Assembly (NCBI GenBank): GCA_027010005.1
Contig: JALVCM010000336.1
Coordinates: forward strand, 1 to 9,262
Direction: 5' to 3'
Origin: Thiohalobacter sp.
Lineage (GTDB): Bacteria; Pseudomonadota; Gammaproteobacteria; DSM-19610
DNA length: 9,262 bases
The first letter of the stretch is position 1. The number at the start of each line of letters is the position of its first letter. The notes under the pieces are model-generated. The model did not search any database. It saw only the letters and a program-made list of their open reading frames with translations, and was not told the DNA's origin. This document shows positions 1 to 5,218 of this stretch, in pieces. The translations under genes were made by a program, and so were the position numbers.

Positions 1-722
1 TGGGGCAGGTCGCCGATTTCGTTAAAGAACAGGGTCCCTCCGTCAGCCTGTTCGAACATACCGTGGCGGCGCCCGATACAGCCTGTAAAAGCGCCACGCT
101 CGTGGCCGAACAGCTCGCTTTCAAAGACCGATTCGGAGATGGCGCTGCAGTCGACCATGGTAAAAGAGTGCCCGTTCCTGCCGGAACGGCGGTGGATATA
201 TTCCGCGGCCAGATCCTTGCCTACGCCACTTTCCCCGAATAACAGAACCGGCGCGCTGGTGGCTGCGGCACGTGTCAGGTTCTCGATACATTCCAGGAAG
301 GCGATAGACTTCCCTGTCATGTGTTGCTGTTCACAGTCGAGATCCTCGCTGTGTGCCAGCGGGAAAACCGCTTCACCAAGAAACAGCGAGCCATCCAGGC
401 CAAAGATGGGTGAGCCCTTGATGCGCACGTGTTCGGGCTGGGCGTTGGTATCGTAGTGAATGTGCAGCACCTGGTGCGGGGCACGGGTCTCGAAGACGGC
501 CTTGTGTGGACAGTCTTCACCGTTCATGTGGCAGGGAAGGTCAGAGCGATGCGAGACCTCGTGACACTTTCGGCCAATGATATCCTGGGTTTCTACACTG
601 TAGGCCTGCTGGTAGGCGGTGTTGGCGGCAACAATATTATAGTTTTCATCGATCAGGACGAAGGGGTGGTCCTGTGCATCGATGAGCGACTGAACCTCAA
701 CCGAGATCTTGTCTTTGCTCAT
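1..722 (-). CDS. Sigma-54-dependent transcriptional activator with N-terminal PAS domain (partial, C-terminus off the window)
   Basis: An enhancer-binding protein of the NtrC/NifA type, which would hydrolyse ATP to open sigma-54 promoters. Only the first 240 residues are visible; the rest of AAA+ and the DNA-binding domain lie beyond position 1. Residues 8-120 resemble a PAS sensor domain and contain three cysteines (C53, C64, C71) and nearby histidines, which could hold a cofactor or sense redox state. The AAA+ domain starts near residue 135: Walker A GESGVGKD at 163-170, the sigma-54 contact loop as ELFGHERGAFTGC (203-215) and Walker B as GGTLFFNEIG (228-237). Two positions differ from the usual family sequence: the last Ala of GAFTGA is Cys215, and the first Walker B acid is Asn234. 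No response-regulator receiver domain is present, so control is probably by direct ligand or redox sensing through PAS. The start at 722 is supported by a strong Shine-Dalgarno (AGGAGGAGG) ending 4 bases upstream. The family call is firm; the target genes are unknown. Confidence 0.93.
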   Translation of the reverse strand, partial: MSKDKISVEVQSLIDAQDHPFVLIDENYNIVAANTAYQQAYSVETQDIIGRKCHEVSHRSDLPCHMNGEDCPHKAVFETRAPHQVLHIHYDTNAQPEHVRIKGSPIFGLDGSLFLGEAVFPLAHSEDLDCEQQHMTGKSIAFLECIENLTRAAATSAPVLLFGESGVGKDLAAEYIHRRSGRNGHSFTMVDCSAISESVFESELFGHERGAFTGCIGRRHGMFEQADGGTLFFNEIGDLP

Positions 723-752
723 GTGTCCTCCTCCTGAACCCGATAATTGCTG

Positions 753-801
753 TCATTCTGGCAGGTTCGTGTAATGCTTACCTGAGTGTAGACCAGAATG
801 A
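753..801. repeat. 9-bp inverted repeat (TCATTCTGG / CCAGAATGA) upstream of the sigma-54 activator gene
   Basis: The two perfect 9-bp arms are at 753-761 and 793-801, separated by 31 bases, so their centres are 40 bp apart, close to four helical turns. The arms lie 31-79 bases upstream of the activator start codon, in a 136-base gap with no gene. The arrangement could be a pair of operator half-sites, for example for autoregulation. I see no convincing sigma-70 or sigma-54 promoter in the same gap. Confidence 0.5.
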
Positions 802-828
802 TGCACAGTACATTAAGTTAAAGCGTAT

Positions 829-850
829 AAAAAACAACCGGCAGGGCCGG
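829..850 (-). terminator. Rho-independent terminator of the LuxR-type gene
   Basis: Read on the minus strand, just after the TAG stop of the LuxR-type gene, there is a stem CCGGC / GCCGG with a 3-base loop, followed by TTGTTTTTT. An alternative overlapping stem AGGGCC / GGCCCT is also possible. It suggests that the sigma-54 activator downstream is mostly transcribed separately rather than as an operon with the LuxR gene. Confidence 0.75.
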
Positions 851-858
851 GCATGGCC

Positions 859-1647
859 CTATTTGGAAGCGTATAATTTACGCTGCAGCCCGATGCGTAG
901 CAGCACAGATATATCCTCAACCGGACTGATTTCATCAAAGGTTGCCAGTATCAGCTGGTTGCGGTTGGTGACTTTGAACTTCCTGAACAGTTTCGCCAGG
1001 TGCATCTTTACTCCCTGGTGTGAAAGGTGCACTTCCTCGGCAATCTGTTTGATAGCAAGCCCCTTGATGACTTCACAAAGGACTTCGGTTTCGCGTCTGG
1101 TCAGGTTGTCGCAGAGTCGGCGGATTTTCTCATAGAACTGAGCCTCAAGAATCTCGTCCAGTTCGAGTTGTGTATTGATAAAGCGCTCCGCAATATGGCG
1201 CTCTATCCAGTTCTGTCCGCTGACAATGGCTGTCAGAGCACGTTCAATGTGATTGCCATTCATACGCTCATTGAGATAGCCGTGTACACCGGCGCGTATA
1301 ATGCGATAGAGGTACTCATCATCCATGTCCTTGCCGAAGATGAGAATACGGATATCCGGATATTTTCTGAGGAAGCCATGGATGAAATGTTCAAGAGGTT
1401 CCTCAAGGGCTTTGTCCTGGATCATCAGGACGTCCGGTTCAGTGGCAACCAGCTTTGCCATGCAGGCATCGCCGGGTTCTATACAGGAAACCCGGTAGTT
1501 GTCGTTGCTGGCCGCGACCATGCGCGCCATGCTGTCGATGGAGAAGTCCTTGTGGCCAACGATAAAGATCCTGATTTTGCCATGATCCAGGGGTATGTTG
1601 CGGCGGATATTTGTGATATCCGGAGATGATGCGTATGAGTTACTCAT
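859..1647 (-). CDS. LuxR/NarL-type transcriptional regulator with a degenerate receiver domain
   Basis: A 262-residue DNA-binding regulator. Residues about 25-140 have the fold pattern of a response-regulator receiver (strand IRIFIVGHKD, strand PDVLMIQD, helix-strand AGVHGYL), and residues about 181-235 form a LuxR-type helix-turn-helix (LTRRETEVL at 182-190, then KQIAEEVHLSHQGVKMHLAKLF). The receiver lacks key residues: the usual phosphorylated Asp at the end of strand 3 aligns with Gln77 (an Asp is one place later), and the invariant Lys after GYL is Glu127. So it is probably not controlled by ordinary phosphorylation. A tail of about 25 residues follows the helix-turn-helix. The start at 1647 has an AAGGAAG ribosome site. 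No histidine kinase lies beside it. A sigma-54-type promoter match is found about 200 bases upstream, which fits the sigma-54 activator gene next door. The domain call is firm; the target genes are not evident. Confidence 0.9.
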   Translation of the reverse strand: MSNSYASSPDITNIRRNIPLDHGKIRIFIVGHKDFSIDSMARMVAASNDNYRVSCIEPGDACMAKLVATEPDVLMIQDKALEEPLEHFIHGFLRKYPDIRILIFGKDMDDEYLYRIIRAGVHGYLNERMNGNHIERALTAIVSGQNWIERHIAERFINTQLELDEILEAQFYEKIRRLCDNLTRRETEVLCEVIKGLAIKQIAEEVHLSHQGVKMHLAKLFRKFKVTNRNQLILATFDEISPVEDISVLLRIGLQRKLYASK

Positions 1648-1755
1648 ATGACTTCCTTCACCTGGATGCCCTGGACATGAGTCAAGCTCAGTCGAGCACC
1701 GGCCAGCGAAGTCACTGGCGTAAGATTTTCCATATTGTCCCGTCCTCTTGTATTA

Positions 1756-1777
1756 CCGGTCCATTTTGTGGAACCGG
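1756..1777. repeat. Bulged inverted repeat in the likely leader of the LuxR-type gene
   Basis: CCGGT (1756-1760) pairs with ACCGG (1773-1777), and CCA (1761-1763) pairs with TGG (1769-1771), with one bulged base at 1772 and a 5-base loop. It lies within the roughly 200-base leader expected if transcription starts from the sigma-54-type promoter. No run of T follows on either strand, so it is not a standard terminator. Its role is unknown. Confidence 0.35.
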
Positions 1778-1857
1778 CCCTGTCCGTTCTTCCGCAGTTG
1801 TCTGCGATAAATTATGTGATCGTTTATGTTCAGCCATAGACGATCGTCAGGGGCCAA

Positions 1858-1874
1858 GGCAAGTTACGGGCCAG
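1858..1874 (-). promoter_or_regulatory. Sigma-54 (-24/-12) promoter candidate for the LuxR-type gene
   Basis: Read on the minus strand the sequence is CTGGCCCG-TAAC-TTGCC. The published sigma-54 pattern is YTGGCACG-N4-TTGCW, so the invariant GG (1872-1871) and GC (1860-1859) are present with the required 10-base spacing; only the A of TGGCA and the final W differ. The predicted start is near 1847, giving a leader of about 200 bases. The gene for a sigma-54 activator lies just beyond the LuxR-type gene, which strengthens the call. Confidence 0.6.
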
Positions 1875-2020
1875 TTCAATAAAGCGTAATAAAAACTGCA
1901 GGATACGATTGTTAGTGGACAATGGTTTATTAAGTATCAGCGGGTTCCGGTATGAGTGACAGGAATTTCGACAAAATCGCGGCTCAAGTCCCCCGATTCA
2001 TCGTACTGGTTATCGCCTGA

Positions 2021-2100
2021 ATATTTATATTTGTTTATTATTAAATTCCGAATAGCTAATTATAAGTTAGTTAACATATTGATTTTATTGTTATAAAAAT
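2021..2100. promoter_or_regulatory. A+T-rich segment (about 86%) with a possible sigma-70 promoter toward motY
   Basis: Only 11 of these 80 bases are G or C, in contrast to the neighbouring genes. On the plus strand TTAACA (2071-2076) and TATAAA (2092-2097) resemble -35 and -10 boxes, but the 15-base spacing is short. If used, it would give motY a leader of about 245 bases that includes the repeats at 2171-2273. The segment could also be an UP element, a binding site for a silencing protein or an easily melted region. Confidence 0.3.
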
Positions 2101-2170
2101 AATACGGGTGGAAGAGTTTCCCGAATGAATTTTCTGTAACGTCCGTCGACAGGAAGACAGGGTAGACTGC

Positions 2171-2198
2171 CTATTTGTCATGTCATGATGACAAATAG
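2171..2198. repeat. Perfect 11-bp inverted repeat with 6-base spacer
   Basis: The arms CTATTTGTCAT (2171-2181) and ATGACAAATAG (2188-2198) match exactly around a 6-base spacer. There is no T run after either arm, so it does not look like a terminator. Its length and symmetry suit an operator for a dimeric regulator, or an RNA hairpin in the motY leader. The centre is 168 bases before the chosen motY start. Confidence 0.7.
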
Positions 2199-2226
2199 AC
2201 TTATGTTTACAAGGGAGATGGCGTTT

Positions 2227-2248
2227 TTTCAGGTTAATTTCAGGTTGA
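2227..2248 (+). repeat. Tandem 11-bp direct repeat (TTTCAGGTT, twice)
   Basis: TTTCAGGTT occurs at 2227-2235 and again at 2238-2246, with a repeat period of 11 bases, about one helical turn. Such phasing is common for adjacent protein-binding half-sites. The repeat sits between the 11-bp inverted repeat and the hairpin upstream of motY. Confidence 0.45.
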
Positions 2249-2254
2249 TAAGGT

Positions 2255-2273
2255 GGCCAGGTTACTCCTGGCC
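2255..2273. repeat. Perfect 7-bp hairpin upstream of motY
   Basis: GGCCAGG (2255-2261) and CCTGGCC (2267-2273) enclose a 5-base loop. No T run follows on either strand, so it is not a standard terminator. It could be a leader structure or a binding site. Confidence 0.5.
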
Positions 2274-2352
2274 CGCCACTGCAAGGTGTGCTGCAGAAAA
2301 TAAATTACCCTGTCGCACTCAAGCTGCAGCCTGTCCGCGTCGAAAACAGGCC

Positions 2353-3231
2353 ATGACCTTTTTAAACAGATTTCCTGGTGTTGAGTGTGGCCTGTGCGCC
2401 TTGTCTTTGTTCAGCGCATCTGCCTGCGCCGGTTTGCAGCAGTTCCAGTCGAATTGGGAAGAATCCCGGTGGAGTGTAGACAGCAGTTCAAAGCATTGTT
2501 CCCTGACCCACCGGATTCCACGTTTTGGACAAGTAAGGTTTGAACAGTCCTCCGGCCAGAGGCTGAAATTTTCGCTGCTGGCCGATCAGCCACCGGTAAG
2601 AGAGCAGGCGGCGCATATTCGCTCTGAAACCCCGCCCTGGCAGCACGAAAGTGCGCAGCGGGACCTGGGTGGATTCACACTAAAGCAGGGCAGGATTCCG
2701 CTCAGTATTCCGCGTGACCAGGCATTGCGCCTTTATTATGAGCTTGAACAGGGTATGCAGCCGACGATCGAGTTCGATGACTGGGGTGACGGACGGGATA
2801 CGGTCCGGGTGGTTCTGACGCCGGTGCGTTTCCGCGAAGCATTACCGGAATTTCTGGCGTGCACGGCGGGTTTGCTTTATCTGGATTTCGAACCGCGTGC
2901 AGAAAAGCGTGTTTTCTTTTCGACCAACAGCGCCAGGCTGGGGCGGGAAACACGGCGCATACTAGAAGGCATCGCACGCGACTACCGCAAAAAACCGGAT
3001 TTCCGTATTGTGCTGGGTGGGCATGCAGATGAACGGGGTGCGCCGGACTTCAATATGGAGCTGTCGCGCAAGCGTGCAGGCATGGTGGCGCGCTATCTGC
3101 GTTCCCGCGGCATACCAGCCAGTGCGATTGAATCAAGGTACTTCGGAGAAACACAGCCGGAGGTCGATCAGAGTAATAACAGGGCCTGGGCGAAGAACCG
3201 GCGTGTTACCGTGTGGATTGCTGATCGCTGA
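2353..3231 (+). CDS. motY: MotY-like flagellar T-ring protein with C-terminal OmpA domain
   Basis: A periplasmic protein that, in Vibrio and Pseudomonas, helps anchor the stator around the flagellar rotor. The 292-residue length matches Vibrio MotY. Residues 1-26 form a signal peptide ending in ACA before GLQQ. Residues about 30-170 match the MotY-specific N-terminal domain (ESRWSV, then C49-SLTHRIPRFGQVRFEQ). C49 and C170 are placed like the known MotY disulfide pair. Residues about 185-290 are an OmpA-type peptidoglycan-binding domain with D226, N234, R241 and the late NRR (282-284). The frame is open back to 2185, but those codons give no plausible secretion signal, so 2353 was chosen although its ribosome site (ACAGG, close to ATG) is weak. 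No other flagellar gene is in the window, so it appears to be a lone gene, as motY often is. It converges on regA with a 6-base gap. A general OmpA-family envelope protein is the alternative. Confidence 0.82.
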   Translation: MTFLNRFPGVECGLCALSLFSASACAGLQQFQSNWEESRWSVDSSSKHCSLTHRIPRFGQVRFEQSSGQRLKFSLLADQPPVREQAAHIRSETPPWQHESAQRDLGGFTLKQGRIPLSIPRDQALRLYYELEQGMQPTIEFDDWGDGRDTVRVVLTPVRFREALPEFLACTAGLLYLDFEPRAEKRVFFSTNSARLGRETRRILEGIARDYRKKPDFRIVLGGHADERGAPDFNMELSRKRAGMVARYLRSRGIPASAIESRYFGETQPEVDQSNNRAWAKNRRVTVWIADR

Positions 3232-3237
3232 TACGGT

Positions 3238-3786
3238 CTATTCCCTGACCGGGCGTTTCGCCAGCTTTCGTTGCAGTGTCCGACGGTGCATGTGAAGTTT
3301 TCGTGCGGCAGCGGAAATGTTGCCACTACACTCTGCCAGTACCTTCTGCAGGTGCTCCCACTCCAGGCGTTTTACACTCATCGGGTTACTCGACACGGGA
3401 ACCTCAGGGTTTCCCTCATCCTTGTGCAGGGCCGCAAGGATTTCGTCGGCATCCGCAGGCTTGGCCAGATAATGAGTGACGCCCAGTTTGATGGCTTCAA
3501 CCGCGGTTGCAATGCTGGCATAACCGGTCAGAATCACCATGCGTGTATTCTCGTCACGGGTATGTAATTGCGCTGCCAGGGACAGCCCGGATTCCTGGCC
3601 GATACGCAGGTCAATAACTGCATACTCGGGATCGAGGCTGTTGGCTTTCTCAAGCGCGGTGGCGATATCGTGTGCACTTTCAACCTGGTAGCCCCGGTCC
3701 TGCAGGGCATCTTCGAGCACTTCACAGAAAAGCGCATCATCATCAACCAGTAACAGGGTGGGGCGGGTATTGGCTGAATCTGTCAT
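3238..3786 (-). CDS. regA: Redox response regulator of the RegA/PrrA/ActR/RoxR family
   Basis: The DNA-binding partner of the RegB kinase upstream; in other Proteobacteria this pair adjusts respiration, carbon and nitrogen fixation and terminal oxidases to oxygen or redox state. The protein is 182 residues. The receiver has all key residues: acidic pocket D15-D17, phosphorylated D59, T87 and K109. After a short linker, a Fis-type helix-turn-helix spans about 145-180, ending in the family signature MHRRTLQRKLAKRP (166-179). The start ATG overlaps the regB stop as ATGA (3783-3786), so translation is probably coupled. Two matches to the RegA/PrrA DNA pattern precede regB, suggesting autoregulation. 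The gene ends 6 bases from the convergent motY stop, with no terminator between. The identification is strong; whether the organism uses the name regA, prrA or roxR cannot be told. Confidence 0.95.
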   Translation of the reverse strand: MTDSANTRPTLLLVDDDALFCEVLEDALQDRGYQVESAHDIATALEKANSLDPEYAVIDLRIGQESGLSLAAQLHTRDENTRMVILTGYASIATAVEAIKLGVTHYLAKPADADEILAALHKDEGNPEVPVSSNPMSVKRLEWEHLQKVLAECSGNISAAARKLHMHRRTLQRKLAKRPVRE

Positions 3787-5054
3787 TGTGCAATGTCCGG
3801 TTTCGTCAGTGGCAGCTGGATGCGCGTGCAGGTTCCGCCGCCCTGACGGTCAAACAGGGCAATGTCCCCGCCAAGGCGTTGCAGCGTGGCATGTGTCAGC
3901 AACAGGCCCAGGCCCAGACCGTATTCCTTGTTGCTGGTTTGTTGTTCTCCCAGTGTGGCCGCGATATTTGGGTGCAGGCCAGGCCCCCGGTCCAGTATAT
4001 CGATAGTAATTTTACGGCTATCCCAGCGGGCCTCCAGGGCGATTTCTTTATCCGACGCATCGGCGGCATTATTGAGCAGGTTTATGATGGATTGTTGCAG
4101 GGTCTGCTCATCGATAATCCCCGCATCTGTCGGTTCCTGTGACAGGTGGAGGGAAATCGATGCATCATGGCGTTGGGATTTCCAGTTATCGACGATACGC
4201 TCCAGCCAGGTATGCACCGGTATCAGTCCACCACTTTCCGCACGCAGTTCACCAGCCGAGGCCGAGATAACCGACAGGGCCTGTTTGCAGCGATCAACCT
4301 GGCTACGCAGTATGGCCAGTTTGCGTTTCATACTGTCCGGAACTTCCGCACGTTCCAGCTCACGTGTCACCACGGCCATCGTGGAAAGTGGTGTGCCCAG
4401 TTCATGTGCTGCTCCGGTTGCCAGTGTACCCAGCGCAACCAGTTGTTCATTACGCAGTGCCTGTTCACGCGCCCGGGCAAGCAGCTCGTCGCGCTGTCTC
4501 AGTGTATTGGCAATGCCAACCACAAACCAGGCAATAAGCACTGCGCTGAGAGCAAAGCCGAACCACATACCGAAGATATGCTGGCTGAAGGCAGGGTCAT
4601 GGTGCATGGGCGTGTCATTACCGAGTGGCTGGTAGAAAAAGAACAGCAGGGAATAACACAATGTCGTCAGTGCCGCCATCAGCCACACAGCGGGTGCAGC
4701 CAAAACGGTCGCGGCAATAATCAGTGGAATAAGGAAAAGCCAGGCAAAGGGATTGGTGGCGCCACCGGTGAAGTAGAGTACGGAAGCCAGCGCCAGCACA
4801 TCAGCGCAAAGCTGCAGGAAGAATTCCCGGTCGCTGATGACGGCACCATAGCCTGCGCGTCGCCAGGTCCACAGGCTGGCAGTGGCCATGAGCGCGAAAA
4901 TCGCAAATAACGGCATAAGGGGCAGTGATATGCCGGCGAGGTAATGTGCAGCCAGCACGGCAGCGAGCTCTGCAAAAAGCATCAATCCACGCAGCAGGGC
5001 CAGCCGCCGGAGGTTGCTCGAACTGCTCGATTTTTCGGGGTTTTGCCTTAACAT
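3783..5054 (-). CDS. regB: Redox sensor histidine kinase of the RegB/PrrB/ActS/RoxS family
   Basis: A membrane sensor kinase of 423 residues that would phosphorylate RegA. Residues about 15-185 contain six likely membrane segments. The quinone-sensing motif GGATNPF is at 97-103. The H-box ALGTLATGAAHELGTPLS has the phosphorylated His at H217. C256 in SQVDRCKQAL corresponds to the redox-active cysteine of RegB that controls dimer or tetramer state. ATP-binding boxes follow: N-box NLLNNAADAS (325-334), DRGPG (355-359) and GLGLGL (379-384). The frame is open to 5336, but the longer form would add 94 residues with no recognisable domain and overlap the divergent gene, so the start at 5054 was chosen. 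This start has no good ribosome site; an extended -10 box just upstream could produce a leaderless message. In alphaproteobacteria the partner gene senC/prrC is nearby; here none is seen. Confidence 0.94.
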   Translation of the reverse strand: MLRQNPEKSSSSSNLRRLALLRGLMLFAELAAVLAAHYLAGISLPLMPLFAIFALMATASLWTWRRAGYGAVISDREFFLQLCADVLALASVLYFTGGATNPFAWLFLIPLIIAATVLAAPAVWLMAALTTLCYSLLFFFYQPLGNDTPMHHDPAFSQHIFGMWFGFALSAVLIAWFVVGIANTLRQRDELLARAREQALRNEQLVALGTLATGAAHELGTPLSTMAVVTRELERAEVPDSMKRKLAILRSQVDRCKQALSVISASAGELRAESGGLIPVHTWLERIVDNWKSQRHDASISLHLSQEPTDAGIIDEQTLQQSIINLLNNAADASDKEIALEARWDSRKITIDILDRGPGLHPNIAATLGEQQTSNKEYGLGLGLLLTHATLQRLGGDIALFDRQGGGTCTRIQLPLTKPDIAQ

Positions 5055-5061
5055 GGGAAGT

Positions 5062-5070
5062 ATTCTATCA
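5062..5070 (-). promoter_or_regulatory. Extended -10 promoter candidate for regBA
   Basis: On the minus strand the sequence TGATAGAAT fits TGnTATAAT with one mismatch. No -35 box is found at the normal distance, as in promoters that depend on an activator. The predicted start, near 5055, is next to the regB ATG at 5054, so the message would be leaderless, which fits the missing ribosome site. Confidence 0.45.
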
Positions 5071-5090
5071 GTCTCCGGAGATGACAGATT

Positions 5091-5105
5091 GCGACAAGTT
5101 GTCAC
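5091..5105. promoter_or_regulatory. RegA/PrrA-type binding site 1 (imperfect)
   Basis: GCGAC-AAGTT-GTCAC matches the described PrrA/RegA pattern GCGNC-Nx-GNCGC at 9 of 10 positions (GTCAC in place of GTCGC). The centre (5098) lies about 43 bp upstream of the predicted regB transcription start, a usual place for an activator that touches RNA polymerase. Confidence 0.55.
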
Positions 5106-5131
5106 GCCGGCGGCGATATGCCTGAAACGGG

Positions 5132-5148
5132 TGCGACACTGTGTCGCA
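5132..5148. promoter_or_regulatory. RegA/PrrA-type binding site 2 (perfect palindrome)
   Basis: TGCGACA-CTG-TGTCGCA is a perfect 7-bp inverted repeat and also an exact GCGNC-N5-GNCGC match. Its centre (5140) is 42 bp, four helical turns, from the centre of site 1, so two RegA dimers could bind the same face. It lies in the shared control region of regB and the outer-membrane protein gene. Confidence 0.65.
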
Positions 5149-5218
5149 TTCTTCATGCCGCCCGTCATTGCTAAAGTGCCCGCCATACATTCAAGACACG
5201 ATTCTGGGGCGGGTGGAA

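Larger units (their letters stand above)
1648..2352. other. 705-base intergenic region between the LuxR-type gene and motY
   Basis: No convincing gene is seen. An open frame runs in phase with motY from 2185, but its first 56 codons give no domain and no signal peptide, and the real signal peptide begins at 2353. The region must hold the promoters of two divergent genes. On the LuxR side are a bulged hairpin (1756-1777), a -24/-12 promoter (1858-1874) and a weak dyad ATTGT-N6-ACAAT (1908-1923). The middle (2021-2100) is about 86% A+T. On the motY side are a perfect inverted repeat (2171-2198), a tandem repeat (2227-2248) and a hairpin (2255-2273). A small RNA cannot be excluded, but no terminator was seen that would end one. 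Confidence 0.7.

Noticed and set aside
1027..1629. 200-codon open frame on the plus strand opposite the LuxR-type gene
   Set aside because: It is antisense to a gene with clear domains and ribosome site, and has no recognisable domain of its own.
1839..1848. Palindrome GACGATCGTC near the predicted LuxR-gene transcription start
   Set aside because: Ten bases only, likely by chance in a region of this length.
1626..1889. 87-codon open frame on the plus strand in the intergenic region
   Set aside because: No domain, signal or convincing ribosome site; it overlaps the start of the LuxR-type gene and its promoter.
2269..2284. Second sigma-54-like sequence CTGGCCCG-CCA-CTGCA upstream of motY
   Set aside because: The GG and GC are 9 bases apart; sigma-54 promoters need 10, and the element overlaps a hairpin arm.
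2319..2346. Sigma-28 (flagellar) promoter candidate TCAAGCTG-N12-GTCGAAAA before motY
   Set aside because: Spacing is one base off and the predicted start falls on the motY ATG; attractive for a flagellar gene, but not strong enough to list as a feature.
2185..2352. Longer motY start at 2185 (or at 2218), adding 56 (or 45) residues
   Set aside because: The added residues have no domain or secretion signal and would bury the clear signal peptide that starts at 2353; length from 2353 (292 residues) fits MotY.
4146..4910. 254-codon open frame on the plus strand opposite regB
   Set aside because: Shadow of regB; low-complexity translation without a domain.
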